From positions 124,001-188,000 of the forward strand of contig NZ_PPSK01000005.1 in NCBI RefSeq assembly GCF_002903165.1: a DNA stretch of 64,000 nt, read 5' to 3'. Positions 28,461 through 37,322 of this stretch are shown here, piece by piece. Each line of letters opens with the position of its first letter. Position 1 is the stretch's first letter. The notes below the pieces were generated by a model. That model did not search any database, was not told the origin of the DNA, and saw nothing but the letters and a program-made list of their open reading frames with translations. The position numbers were made by a program, and so were the translations under genes. The stretch comes from Halopseudomonas oceani (GTDB lineage Bacteria; Pseudomonadota; Gammaproteobacteria; Pseudomonadales; Pseudomonadaceae).

Positions 28461-28924
28461 CGCAGCTTCTTGATGCGTTCAGAAGGACTGATGACGTCAG
28501 TCAGGCGGATACCGAACTTCTCGTTCACCACCACCACTTCACCATGCGCAATCAACGTACCATTGACCTTCACATCCAGCGGCTCGCCCGCCAGCCGATC
28601 CAGTTCGACCACCGAGCCCTGATTGAGCTGAAGCAGGTTGCGAATGGTGATCTCGGTATTCCCCACCTCCATCGAGATAGTGACCGGAATATCCAGAATC
28701 ACGTCCAGGTTCGGGCTATCGCCGGGGTCCATATCCTCGCCACCGGTACGCGCAGGCGCATCGAACTCTTCCATCTGCATGCGTGGCTGCGCGCTAGTCT
28801 GCTCCAGCATCGCATCGATGTCGTCCTGATTAGCGTCACCGGCTTCGTCCAGCGCAGCCGCCCACTCGTCAGCCAGCGCTTGCTCTTCCGGGCTGATTTC
28901 GTCGGGTTTGTTGTCGTCAGCCAT
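28457..28924 (-). CDS. fliN: Flagellar motor switch protein FliN
   Basis: A 155-residue protein. The start at 28924 (MADDNKPDEISPEEQALADEW) is supported by AGGGGG about seven bases upstream and by the close match to Pseudomonas FliN; the frame could extend six codons to 28942 without a site. The C-terminal SpoA (surface presentation) domain contains VTISMEVGNTEITIRNLLQL and GEVVVVNEKFGIRLTDV. It forms the lower C-ring with FliM and binds CheY-P. The acidic N-terminal half is longer than in enteric FliN, as is normal in pseudomonads. Confidence 0.95.
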   Translation of the reverse strand: MADDNKPDEISPEEQALADEWAAALDEAGDANQDDIDAMLEQTSAQPRMQMEEFDAPARTGGEDMDPGDSPNLDVILDIPVTISMEVGNTEITIRNLLQLNQGSVVELDRLAGEPLDVKVNGTLIAHGEVVVVNEKFGIRLTDVISPSERIKKLR

Positions 28925-28958
28925 CTCGCTGCCCCCTGTCATTGATTGTTATGGTCGA

Positions 28959-29930
28959 TCAGCGCGGTCGCGCGAGCGGCCCGAGAATCTGCAGCGCCAG
29001 ATTGCCCTTGACTGAGCCCAGCTTGCTCTTGAACGTTGGCACGCCGTTGGCACAGAGCACCATATAGTCAGGCATCTCGACTGGAATCACATCACCCGGC
29101 TGCATACTCAGCAGGTCCTTCAGCTTGAGCTGGGTTTTTACCACGGTCGCGTTGAGCGGAACCTTGACCCCTGTTATCTCTTCACGGAGAGCGCGTACCC
29201 AGCGCTCGTCATGCTCATCGACATCTGACTGCACGCCCGAATCCAACACTTCGCGCAACGGCTCGATCATCGAATACGGCATGGTGACGTGCAGATCACC
29301 GCCGCCACCATCAAGCTCGATATGGAACGTGGACACCACAACCACTTCGCTCGGGCTAACGATATTCGCCAGGGCGGGATTCACCTCAGAATTGACGTAC
29401 TCGAACTGTACGTCGTGAACCGCCTGCCAGGCCTCCTTCAGATCGACAAATGCCTGATCGAGCACCATGCGCACAACACGCAGCTCGGTTGGGGTGAACT
29501 CGCGCCCCTCGATCTTGGCATGGCGACCGTCACCACCGAAGAAGTTGTCAACCAGCTTGAACACCAGCTTGGCATCCAGAATGAACAGGGCAGTACCGCG
29601 CAATGGCTTCATCTTGACCAGGTTGAGGCTGGTCGGTACGTACAGGGTATGCACGTACTCACCGAACTTCATAACCTGCACGCCGCCGACCGCCACATCG
29701 GCAGAGCGACGCATCAGATTGAACATGCTGATCCGGGTATAGCGGGCAAAGCGTTCGTTGATCATCTCCAGCGTCGGCATCCGCCCACGCACGATACGAT
29801 CCTGGCTGGTCAGGTCATAGCTTTTGATCGAACCGGGGTCACTATCCAGATCGGTATCAATGGCGCCATCATCCACCCCATGCAGAAGGGCGTCGATCTC
29901 ATCCTGGGACAGCAGATCCTGTACAGCCAT
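28959..29930 (-). CDS. fliM: Flagellar motor switch protein FliM
   Basis: A 323-residue C-ring protein. The N-terminal LLSQDEIDALLHG is the CheY-P binding peptide, the middle CheC-like domain includes MFNLMRRSADVAVGGVQVMKFGEY and the GGxG-like FGGDGRHAKIEGREFTPTELR, and the C-terminal SpoA domain (VKVPLNATVVKTQLKLKDLL) binds FliN. Located between fliL and fliN in the standard order. Confidence 0.97.
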   Translation of the reverse strand: MAVQDLLSQDEIDALLHGVDDGAIDTDLDSDPGSIKSYDLTSQDRIVRGRMPTLEMINERFARYTRISMFNLMRRSADVAVGGVQVMKFGEYVHTLYVPTSLNLVKMKPLRGTALFILDAKLVFKLVDNFFGGDGRHAKIEGREFTPTELRVVRMVLDQAFVDLKEAWQAVHDVQFEYVNSEVNPALANIVSPSEVVVVSTFHIELDGGGGDLHVTMPYSMIEPLREVLDSGVQSDVDEHDERWVRALREEITGVKVPLNATVVKTQLKLKDLLSMQPGDVIPVEMPDYMVLCANGVPTFKSKLGSVKGNLALQILGPLARPR

Positions 29931-29939
29931 CGGTATCTC

Positions 29940-30446
29940 CTATTGAAGAACCATGTTGGTAAACAGCACCGACTCGATGACGGGGTCGCCTACTTCCTTC
30001 TCAAGCAACGCCTTAACCGCGAGGGTCGCCTTGTCACGCAAAGCCTGCTTGCCTTCAGCCGTCGTCAACGCCTCAAACTCTTCACTGCCAAATAACATGA
30101 CCAACTGATTGCGAATCAGCGGAAGGTGCTGATTGAGTTTAGCCATGCCAGCCGCATCGCGACCCATCAATACCACACTGACCTGCATATAACGCTGCCG
30201 GCCAGAAACGGCGTAGTTGACGACAAACGCCGGATCCAGCGGCTGGTAGATTGCCTCCTGCTTGACCGGCTCAGCCGCGACCTCCTCAACCGGGGCGTCG
30301 TCGCCACTGAGCAGAAAGTAGGCCACGCCGCCCGCTGAAATCAGCAGCGCCAACAGGCCAACACCAATCAGGATAAAAAGTTTCTTGCGGCTTTTCGCCG
30401 GCTTTTCCTGCGCGTCGTCTTCAACAGGTTGCGCTTGCTTCGCCAT
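29940..30446 (-). CDS. fliL: Flagellar basal body-associated protein FliL
   Basis: A 168-residue single-pass inner-membrane protein. A Lys-rich cytoplasmic N-terminus is followed by the helix LFILIGVGLLALLISAGGVAYFLL and a periplasmic stomatin-like domain (DPAFVVNYAVSGRQRYMQVSVVLMGRD). FliL rings surround and stabilise stators under load. It is the first gene of fliLMNOPQR-flhB, behind a strong RpoN promoter. Confidence 0.95.
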   Translation of the reverse strand: MAKQAQPVEDDAQEKPAKSRKKLFILIGVGLLALLISAGGVAYFLLSGDDAPVEEVAAEPVKQEAIYQPLDPAFVVNYAVSGRQRYMQVSVVLMGRDAAGMAKLNQHLPLIRNQLVMLFGSEEFEALTTAEGKQALRDKATLAVKALLEKEVGDPVIESVLFTNMVLQ

Positions 30447-30495
30447 GCCAATATTCCGTCAATTAGGCTTTTCAGCCGCTGTTCAAGGAGGTGTA

Positions 30496-30511
30496 TGCAT
30501 TCTACGTGCCA
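30496..30511 (-). promoter_or_regulatory. RpoN (-24/-12) promoter of fliL operon
   Basis: On the minus strand the sequence is TGGCACG-TAGA-ATGCA, matching TGGCACG-N4-TTGCW with a single mismatch. It lies 50 bases before the fliL ATG, giving a leader of about 40 bases. Confidence 0.8.
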
Positions 30512-30613
30512 GCAACTCGGCAGCATACAGCCCTGCCCGATTCACTGGCAGTCTCCATAGGATACTGACTTGCAGGAAAAATGTCTTTTGCCGCCCGAGT
30601 TGGGCGCAGAGAT

Positions 30614-30637
30614 CCGGGGCAGTTGATACTGCCCCGG
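30614..30637 (-). terminator. Hairpin downstream of fliK
   Basis: A perfect 9-bp stem CCGGGGCAG / CTGCCCCGG with a 6-base loop lies 24 bases after the fliK stop codon. No T run follows on the minus strand, so it may be an imperfect terminator separating fliK from fliL. Confidence 0.55.
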
Positions 30638-30661
30638 CAGGAACGCAGGAAAGCCGCCGGA

Positions 30662-32092
30662 TCAGGCGTAGTAATCAACCAGCCGAGCGGCGGTCAGCCG
30701 GGTCTGCAACACGGCAGCCGGGTCGCTGGCAAGCGCATCGTCACTACCATCCATCCGCCCGGGAGTATTACCACCATCACCACGACCGCCGCCCTGATCA
30801 GCCAGCCCGGCGAAACTGCCCTGCGACTGACGCCCTTCCGCCGAGCCGTCCGACACATTGACGTCAACCAGTGAAGCTCCCTGCTGGGTGAACATATCAC
30901 GCAGCCGGTGCATCTGCCCTTCCAGCGCATCACGCACGCCAGCGTGCTGACTCACGAACTGCACCTGATGTTCCTGGCCGCGAGTCTGAATCTTGATTTC
31001 CAGCGGTCCCAGCTCTGCCGGGTCCAGCTGAATCTCAACCGATTTGACGTTCTGACTGGACATCCACATCACCTTGTTGACTACCGCCTCACTCCAGCCG
31101 GATTGCCCCATCGGCACCCCCAGCGTCTGGGTGGCGCCAGTCACCGGCCGCGCCGTCATCGCCACCTGTCCGTTGCTCTGCACCTGAGCTGCCGCCGCGC
31201 CTTTACCGTCATCAATAGCATTGCTATCCAGACTGCTGGCACGCGCAGCAAGACGCGACTCCAGCTGTTCAATCAGTTTGCCAACCGGAACCGGCTGCTG
31301 TTCAGTAGCGCCGGACTGCATTGCGCGTTGCTGTTGAACGTCCGCCTGCGTCTGGCGCTGGTTGGCATCAACTTGCGCAACAACCGCATCTGCCGACTTG
31401 GCGCTCCCATCACGCGCAGTCGCCTGGCCATCAGCAGTAGCGTTTGCTTGGGCTTCGCCACGCAAAATTGCGCGCAACTGGGCAGCCAGATCAGCAACAG
31501 TCGTGCCGCGCCCACCACCACTAGCCAGAACATCGTCCGCCCCAGACTCCGCCGCGGCTGCCTTTGCCGCGGCATCAATGGCGGCCAACGCCGCAACCGC
31601 CGGATTACTGTCGGCCGTCAAGGACTCGTCACCCCCCTCTTCCGCCGAGGGCTCGCCATCGCTCGGCAGCCGAGCCAGCCATTGCTGCCACTGCTGGCTA
31701 ATACCGGCCAGAATGCTGTCCGGGTCATCGGCATCAAGCCCCGCCACGTCCTCGCCCTCGCCGGGCGTCACGCCCTCGGCGCGATCACCATCAACGCTAC
31801 CCATCACCTGCGCGAGCTGTTGAAACCAGCCTTGCATGCTACCCGGCAATTCCTTGCCGTCCGCGGCAATCAACGAGGGCAACGGCAGGGTTGCGTCGAC
31901 GTCGCTGGTTACCTCGGCAAGCCGCTGCATCAGAGCATCCAGGTCCTCTGGCGTCTGCTCGGCAAGAATGGCCGAGAACGCTGCTGCCGCGCCGGAGCCT
32001 GCGCCCTTGCTGCCGCCGGAAGCAACACCGGCAAAACTGTCACGGGGAAAGTCAGCGCCAAAAAGCGCCATCAGATTCTGCCCGATTGGCAT
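30662..32092 (-). CDS. fliK: Flagellar hook-length control protein FliK
   Basis: A 476-residue secreted molecular ruler. The first roughly 330 residues are Ala/Gln/Ser/Asp-rich and low in complexity, as expected for the ruler part. The conserved C-terminal Flg_hook domain has WSEAVVNKVMWMSSQNVKS, VEIQLDPAELGPLEIKI and LEGQMHRLRDMFTQQGASLVDV, which interacts with FlhB to stop hook growth. GGAG eight bases upstream supports ATG 32092. The long plus-strand frame opposite is only its shadow. Confidence 0.92.
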   Translation of the reverse strand: MPIGQNLMALFGADFPRDSFAGVASGGSKGAGSGAAAAFSAILAEQTPEDLDALMQRLAEVTSDVDATLPLPSLIAADGKELPGSMQGWFQQLAQVMGSVDGDRAEGVTPGEGEDVAGLDADDPDSILAGISQQWQQWLARLPSDGEPSAEEGGDESLTADSNPAVAALAAIDAAAKAAAAESGADDVLASGGGRGTTVADLAAQLRAILRGEAQANATADGQATARDGSAKSADAVVAQVDANQRQTQADVQQQRAMQSGATEQQPVPVGKLIEQLESRLAARASSLDSNAIDDGKGAAAAQVQSNGQVAMTARPVTGATQTLGVPMGQSGWSEAVVNKVMWMSSQNVKSVEIQLDPAELGPLEIKIQTRGQEHQVQFVSQHAGVRDALEGQMHRLRDMFTQQGASLVDVNVSDGSAEGRQSQGSFAGLADQGGGRGDGGNTPGRMDGSDDALASDPAAVLQTRLTAARLVDYYA

Positions 32093-32141
32093 GATGTAAT
32101 CTCCACCTGAAAAGGCTTGGCCAATGATTCAGGGGAATAGC

Positions 32142-32157
32142 TGCAAACGACGGGCCA
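32142..32157 (-). promoter_or_regulatory. Candidate RpoN promoter of fliK
   Basis: Minus strand TGGCCCG-TCGT-TTGCA matches the -24/-12 consensus with one mismatch (TGGCAC to TGGCCC). It lies 50 bases before the fliK ATG. Its position at the same distance as the fliL site supports it. Confidence 0.6.
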
Positions 32158-32182
32158 ATCTGAAAAAGAAAGGAGGAAAGAA

Positions 32183-32560
32183 TCAACCGAGCAGCGGTTT
32201 GAGGCGCGTAAATGCCTGCTCAATATCAGCGAGCAGCACGCTCGCAGCCTGGCGGTCGCCCACAACACCTGCACCTTCAGCCTCAAGGCAGGCTTGCTCC
32301 AGCGCCAGCGCGCCCATATTGCCACAGCTACCCTTGAAGCTGTGCGCGGCCTGGCGGAACGCATCCATATCGCCTTTGCCAAGAGCGTCGTGCAATTGAC
32401 GCAACCGGTTGTCCGCATCAGCAAGAAAGGTTTCCAGCAGTAGCGCGTAATCGTCCTGCATCAACTCACGCAGCCCCTGCTGCACATTCAGATCTATATC
32501 TGGCTTGCGATCTGCCATCGCGCGGAGGTCCTTATCAGCGGAAGCTGAGTCAACTGTCAT
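32183..32560 (-). CDS. hptB: Histidine phosphotransfer protein HptB
   Basis: A 125-residue HPt domain protein with the phospho-accepting His in AAHSFKGSCGNMGA (about residue 73 from this start). The ATG at 32560 overlaps the hsbR stop as ATGA; an alternative ATG at 32518 behind AAGGA would give 111 residues, nearer the length of P. aeruginosa HptB. In P. aeruginosa HptB receives phosphate from several hybrid kinases and passes it to HsbR, controlling swarming and biofilm. The domain order of the neighbours (STAS, REC-PP2C, HPt) supports this assignment. Confidence 0.82.
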   Translation of the reverse strand: MTVDSASADKDLRAMADRKPDIDLNVQQGLRELMQDDYALLLETFLADADNRLRQLHDALGKGDMDAFRQAAHSFKGSCGNMGALALEQACLEAEGAGVVGDRQAASVLLADIEQAFTRLKPLLG

Positions 32561-34290
32561 TGCCCAGCAGTATGCCCAAGCGACCAATGGAAGACCACCC
32601 TGACCAGGCTTCCCTGTGCACTGAAGCTCACTTCGTCAGCGAGCGCTCTGATCAGCGCCAGCCCACGCCCGGCATAGTCAGCAGACGCACTGACGGCCGA
32701 GAACCCGGCACCACTGTCTTCACACTCGATCACCAGTCGCCCGCCATCTGCAACTGGCTGATGGTCCAGCGAAAACCGAATCCACCCGTCATCAAGCGTC
32801 CTGAGCCGCGCACTCCGCTCCTGATAGTAAAGCGCGAAACCGTCAGAGTCCTGCTTCCACGCAGACTGCAGGTTGAGCAGGCCGTGCTCCAGTGCATTGC
32901 TGTAGAGTTCGCTCAGTACCGTGAACAGGCTCCCGGCACGGCAGCGCAGCCCCGGAATCGAGAGCAGCGTCTGCAACAAAAAGGGCAGTGGGTTCTGTTC
33001 ACGAATGGCATTGGCCCGATAGGTGTAGTTCAGCTGCCAGTCATGTCCGCCCTGCGCTGCCGTCCCCAAGGAGGCCGGCGGTATCGGTGGCGACAGGTCC
33101 CGCGAGGGCATCACTACCTGCAGCAGGCTGATGTCGTCTTCAGGGCTACCATGAAAGCGCTCCAACGCATCCAGCAGGCCGTCAAACAAGGCGTCGGGGC
33201 GACCCGCGTGGGCGGCAACTGCCTGCAATACGCCGTCCTCACCAAACTGTTCACCGGCCGCGTTGCGGCACTCGATGACACCGTCAGTCCAGCACAACAA
33301 ACGCTCACCCGGATGCATCACCATAACCACCGGTTCGGGATTGAAGCGAACCCGGCTGGCAACGCCCAGCGGCAGGTTGGTCGACGCGGCCCGCTGAAGC
33401 AGTTGGCCCTCTCGTCCGAGAATCATCACTTCCGGCAGACCACCGTTCCAGACCTCAACCAACCCCTTGGCCGGATTGAGTTCAATCAGCACCGCGCAGC
33501 AGAAAATGCCGACCGGCAGAATGTTGCTGAGCTTGGCGTTAAGCTCCAGCAGAATATCCCGCAGGGCGAAACCCTTGGCCGTCATGGCATAGAAGACCTC
33601 TGCCAGCGGCATCGCCCCGATGGCAGCCGACAGACCGTGCCCGGTGAAATCACCGAGCAGCAGATGCATTTCGCCAGAGGGGCGGTGGGCTGCCAACAGA
33701 ATATCGCCGTTAAACATGGCATAGGCTGACTGCAGATACCGCAGGCAGGCGTCATCCAGCGCCCCGGCATGGGCGACCCGATCGAAGACGATCTTGGCCA
33801 GCTCCTGATCACGCAGTAACCCGGCGTGCTGCCCGGCGATCACATCACGCTGGCTCTGCAACGTTTGGTGCATCTCGCGCATTCGTCTGAAGGCGCGAAT
33901 CTTGGCCTCCAGAATCACCGGATTGTAGGGTTTGGTGAGAAAGTCGTCGCCCCCGGCCTCGAGGCATTTCACCAGGGCTCCGGTCTCGGTCAGGCTGGTG
34001 AGGAAAATAATCGGGACCAGATCTTCCCCGGCGTGCAACTTGATCTGGCGAGCAGCCTCAAAACCGTCCATGGTCGGCATCAGGGCATCAAGCAGGACAA
34101 TATCGGGAGACTGCTGAATGAACAGCTCAACGGCCTGCTGGCCATGCTCGGCCTGGCAAACGCGATGCCCGAGCCGCTCAACCAGACGCCCGAGGATCAT
34201 CCGGTCAGCAGGATTGTCATCGGCAACCAGCACCAACAACGGCTGCGCGCTCTGCTCGGCGCGTGCGCTGCTCGGGCTGGTGTTGGTCAT
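32557..34290 (-). CDS. hsbR: HsbR-type response regulator with PP2C phosphatase and HATPase domains
   Basis: A 577-residue, three-domain regulator. The receiver domain has an acidic pocket (VADDN) and Asp68 in IVLLDALMPTMDGF. The SpoIIE/PP2C phosphatase domain (LLLGDFTGHGLSAAIGAMPL; CWTDGVIECRNAAGEQFG) and a C-terminal anti-sigma-type HATPase (ALEHGLLNL; GAGF) follow. In P. aeruginosa HsbR phosphorylates or dephosphorylates the anti-anti-sigma factor HsbA depending on its own phosphorylation by HptB, thereby routing HsbA to FlgM or to the cyclase HsbD. Two bases separate it from hsbA. Confidence 0.85.
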   Translation of the reverse strand: MTNTSPSSARAEQSAQPLLVLVADDNPADRMILGRLVERLGHRVCQAEHGQQAVELFIQQSPDIVLLDALMPTMDGFEAARQIKLHAGEDLVPIIFLTSLTETGALVKCLEAGGDDFLTKPYNPVILEAKIRAFRRMREMHQTLQSQRDVIAGQHAGLLRDQELAKIVFDRVAHAGALDDACLRYLQSAYAMFNGDILLAAHRPSGEMHLLLGDFTGHGLSAAIGAMPLAEVFYAMTAKGFALRDILLELNAKLSNILPVGIFCCAVLIELNPAKGLVEVWNGGLPEVMILGREGQLLQRAASTNLPLGVASRVRFNPEPVVMVMHPGERLLCWTDGVIECRNAAGEQFGEDGVLQAVAAHAGRPDALFDGLLDALERFHGSPEDDISLLQVVMPSRDLSPPIPPASLGTAAQGGHDWQLNYTYRANAIREQNPLPFLLQTLLSIPGLRCRAGSLFTVLSELYSNALEHGLLNLQSAWKQDSDGFALYYQERSARLRTLDDGWIRFSLDHQPVADGGRLVIECEDSGAGFSAVSASADYAGRGLALIRALADEVSFSAQGSLVRVVFHWSLGHTAGQ

Positions 34291-34292
34291 GG

Positions 34293-34598
34293 TTACTCGA
34301 TACAGAACAGCTGTTCGAAATTGGAGATACTCAGGACCTTGCGTACGTCCGGGTTGCAGTGGACGATGCGAATATCGGCTGCATCACCGCCGGCGTGATC
34401 CCGCAGCAGCAGCAACATCCCCAGTGCGGAGCTATCGATATAGTCGGTATCCTGAAGGTCAACGACATACTGGTTCGGCGTCAGGCCACTGCGCTCGTAA
34501 GCATTGCGGAAGTCCTGATGCGCGCCGAAGTCAAAGCGCCCATTTACACTGATGGTCAGTACCTGGCTGTCGCTGGACATTGACGCCTGAATCGACAT
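34293..34598 (-). CDS. hsbA: HsbA-type anti-sigma factor antagonist (STAS domain)
   Basis: A 101-residue STAS protein. The phosphorylation site lies in DYIDSSALGML with Ser56, the same position as the known HsbA phosphoserine. When unphosphorylated such proteins bind the anti-sigma factor FlgM and free FliA. It is the first of the three signalling genes, 72 bases downstream of fliJ. In P. aeruginosa PAO1 these genes are elsewhere (next to flgM); here they lie inside the fli cluster as in other pseudomonads. Confidence 0.85.
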   Translation of the reverse strand: MSIQASMSSDSQVLTISVNGRFDFGAHQDFRNAYERSGLTPNQYVVDLQDTDYIDSSALGMLLLLRDHAGGDAADIRIVHCNPDVRKVLSISNFEQLFCIE

Positions 34599-34670
34599 GT
34601 TTTCTCCCTGTCAGGTGCCGCGCTACAAGAGACGTATTACTTCTCGTTTTAGCACAGCGTCGGACGACTG

Positions 34671-35126
34671 TCAGGAATTATTTACCCGTTGCGAGTGGGC
34701 ACGCTGAGACAATTCATCAAGCAGCTTTTGCTCCTGACGATCAGCTCTGGCTTGAGCTTCCTGGCGGTATTTTTCGATCAGTTTGCGTAGCGCCTCCAGG
34801 CGCTGGTAACGCTGCCGCCAGTTGTCCCGCGCGCGCTCGATGCTCTCGCCATGCCAGCGCACGGTCTGACGTTGCTGATCAATAGCCACCTCCATCTGGG
34901 CCATGAAGCGCTGGTAGTTCATCAACCAATCTCGCCCGACCCCCTGGGCTCCACGCTGAGTCCAGCCTTTGGCGTATTCGCTGCAATAGTATTCCAGGTC
35001 ACGCAGGCGAACTTCGGCGTCCTGGAATTGCTTCTGACACTGACCAAGCACTGTGGCAGCCTTGCGCTCCTCTTCCAGCGCCATATCCAGCACCGGAGCA
35101 AGGCGGCGAATCCGCGCTTCACTCAT
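34671..35126 (-). CDS. fliJ: Flagellar export chaperone FliJ
   Basis: A 151-residue, highly charged, almost wholly helical protein forming an antiparallel coiled coil ([22 protein letters not shown] ... [18 protein letters not shown]). FliJ sits in the centre of the FliI hexamer and couples it to FlhA. Its start overlaps the fliI stop by 8 bases. Confidence 0.9.
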   Translation of the reverse strand: MSEARIRRLAPVLDMALEEERKAATVLGQCQKQFQDAEVRLRDLEYYCSEYAKGWTQRGAQGVGRDWLMNYQRFMAQMEVAIDQQRQTVRWHGESIERARDNWRQRYQRLEALRKLIEKYRQEAQARADRQEQKLLDELSQRAHSQRVNNS

Positions 35127-36471
35127 TAGTCAGAATCTGTTCCAGCCCAGCTTGGCTGTCGGGCAGCGAGACACTTTCGTGCAATCCCTGGCGCAAAAAA
35201 CCCTGCATCGACGGCATCTTCTCCAGCGCCTTGTCTGTCAACGGATCGGACCCGGCGGCATAGGCACCAACGCTGATCAGGTCGCGGCTCTGCTGATAAC
35301 GCGCATATAGCTGCTTGAACAGCTGCGCCTTCTGCAAATAGTCCTGCGATACGATCTGCGGCATCGCACGACTGATCGACGCTTCAATGTCGATGGCAGG
35401 ATAGTGCCCTTCCTCGGCCAGTCGCCTCGACAGCACTACGTGACCGTCGAGAATCGCCCGCGAGGCATCGGCTATCGGGTCCTGCTGGTCGTCCCCTTCG
35501 GACAGCACGGTGTAAAACGCAGTAATCGAGCCTCCGCCCTGTTCAGCGTTGCCAGCGCGCTCAACCAGCTGCGGCAACCGGGCAAACACCGACGGCGGGT
35601 AGCCCTTGGTCGCCGGCGGCTCGCCAATGGCCAAGGCGATCTCACGCTGGGCCTGGGCAAAACGAGTGAGCGAGTCCATCAACAGCAGCACATTCTTGCC
35701 CTGATCACGGAAGTACTCGGCAATGCGCGTGCAATACATCGCGGCACGCAAACGCATCAGCGGCGCGTCGTCGGCCGGTGAGGCGACCACGACGGACCGT
35801 GCCATCCCCTCTTCGCCAAGGATCTGCTCAATGAACTCCTTGACCTCACGGCCCCGCTCACCGACCAGCCCGACAATGGTGATGTCGGCATCAGTGAAGC
35901 GGGTCATCATTCCCAGCAACATACTCTTGCCTACGCCGCTGCCGGCAAACAGGCCAAGCCGCTGGCCGCGGCCAACCGTCAACAAACTGTTGATCGAACG
36001 GATACCGACATCAAGGGGTTCCTCGATCGGATGGCGCTTGAGCGGGTTGATGGTTGGACCGTTGATATCGACCCAGTCTTCGGCCTTGAAGCCGCCCTTG
36101 CCGTCCAGCGGACGCCCAATGCCGTCCACCACGCGTCCCAGCATGCCCGAGCCCATTGGCAGCTTGCCGCCGCCGGCCGAAGGCACGACGCGGGCACCGG
36201 GCTGCATGCCTTCCAGTCGATCCACCGGCATCAGATAAATCTTGTTACCGGCAAAGCCCATGACTTCGGCCTCAATCTGGCTTTGGCCATGCAACGTGTC
36301 GCTGATAACCAGGCAACGGCTTCCCACCGGCGCCTTGCATCCCTCTGCTTCAAGCGTGAGGCCGACCATGCGGATCAGGCGGCCTTCAACGACCGGCTGG
36401 GCAGGTAACTGCAGCGCCTGCTGGTAGCCAGACAATCGACGCGCGAAGCTGATGCGCTCTGGCGTGTTCAT
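35119..36471 (-). CDS. fliI: Flagellum-specific ATPase FliI
   Basis: A 450-residue F1-beta-like ATPase. Walker A is [11 protein letters not shown], followed by the catalytic Glu region [10 protein letters not shown] and Walker [19 protein letters not shown]. It drives unfolding and delivery of export substrates. Starts overlapping the fliH stop (ATGA). Length and motifs are standard. Confidence 0.97.
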   Translation of the reverse strand: MNTPERISFARRLSGYQQALQLPAQPVVEGRLIRMVGLTLEAEGCKAPVGSRCLVISDTLHGQSQIEAEVMGFAGNKIYLMPVDRLEGMQPGARVVPSAGGGKLPMGSGMLGRVVDGIGRPLDGKGGFKAEDWVDINGPTINPLKRHPIEEPLDVGIRSINSLLTVGRGQRLGLFAGSGVGKSMLLGMMTRFTDADITIVGLVGERGREVKEFIEQILGEEGMARSVVVASPADDAPLMRLRAAMYCTRIAEYFRDQGKNVLLLMDSLTRFAQAQREIALAIGEPPATKGYPPSVFARLPQLVERAGNAEQGGGSITAFYTVLSEGDDQQDPIADASRAILDGHVVLSRRLAEEGHYPAIDIEASISRAMPQIVSQDYLQKAQLFKQLYARYQQSRDLISVGAYAAGSDPLTDKALEKMPSMQGFLRQGLHESVSLPDSQAGLEQILTNE

Positions 36472-37250
36472 TCCTGCTCCGACGCACTGTCCGGGATCGG
36501 CAAGTCCGCCTCTGGCGGATGAGCACGCTGTTCGCGGCGCTGCTCGTAGAGCTGTTCAATCAACTGCTGCAGCCGGGTTTCCAGCGTAGCGTCAACCTGG
36601 CTGTGCTCGGTTTCGACGCGACATCCACCGGGCATCAATTGGTCATCCTCAAGCAGGCGCCAACTCTCTTCGTGGCGCTCGCGCAGCGCCTTGATGCTGT
36701 CAAAGTCGAGTGGATTGAGGTATATACGGATATTCTCGGCACCAACCGGCAGTGCCTTGAGTGCCGAGCGCAGCACGCCCATCACCTGATCACGATCCGA
36801 TTGCATTTCACGCTGCAGCACCGCACGCAGCATCTGCTCGAGCAGCACCAGCAGCATATCTTCAATCTGCTCGTCCTGCTTTTTCAGCGGCGCCATCAAC
36901 TGAACCATTAGCGCGTCCAGCTCGTCGGTGCGCTTGGCCAGAACGGCCTTGGCTTCCTGTTGCCCCTTCAGCTGACCAGCGTGAAACCCGTCTTTCTCAC
37001 CGGTTGCAAAGCCTTCGTTGTAGGCTTCTTCACGAATCTGCTCGAGTTCTTCGACGGTGAATGGTTTGACCGTCTCAAGCTCCTGCTCTTCTTCAGGCTG
37101 CGGGTCGGGCGCGGACTCCGAAGACGGCTCCGTTTCGCGCTCCAGGGCGATCTGATGCGGCTCAGCGTCAAAGCTAGGCAGATCCCAGCGACTGAATGCC
37201 GACACCTCGCTGCTGCGCAACAGCTCGCTTTCATTCTTGACCTGCGACAT
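36468..37250 (-). CDS. fliH: Flagellar assembly protein FliH
   Basis: A 260-residue acidic protein that regulates FliI and tethers it to the C-ring through FliN. It has a Glu-rich N-terminus ([17 protein letters not shown]), the helical stalk [24 protein letters not shown] with GxxxG-like repeats typical of FliH, and a C-terminal domain with [14 protein letters not shown] and [18 protein letters not shown]. Confidence 0.93.
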   Translation of the reverse strand: MSQVKNESELLRSSEVSAFSRWDLPSFDAEPHQIALERETEPSSESAPDPQPEEEQELETVKPFTVEELEQIREEAYNEGFATGEKDGFHAGQLKGQQEAKAVLAKRTDELDALMVQLMAPLKKQDEQIEDMLLVLLEQMLRAVLQREMQSDRDQVMGVLRSALKALPVGAENIRIYLNPLDFDSIKALRERHEESWRLLEDDQLMPGGCRVETEHSQVDATLETRLQQLIEQLYEQRREQRAHPPEADLPIPDSASEQE

Positions 37251-37322
37251 GACACCCTACCCCGCTTGGAAAACCCGGCCAGCATACCACCGCCAAACGC
37301 ACACGGCAGCGCGCTGCGTTCG

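Noticed and set aside
30908-32110. 400-codon plus-strand open frame opposite fliK
   Set aside because: It is the antisense of a GC-rich low-complexity gene; its protein has no recognisable domain, and fliK is complete on the other strand with start site and promoter.
32560-33729. 389-codon plus-strand open frame opposite hsbR
   Set aside because: Antisense shadow; His/Gln-rich sequence without domain content, whereas hsbR is a complete three-domain gene.
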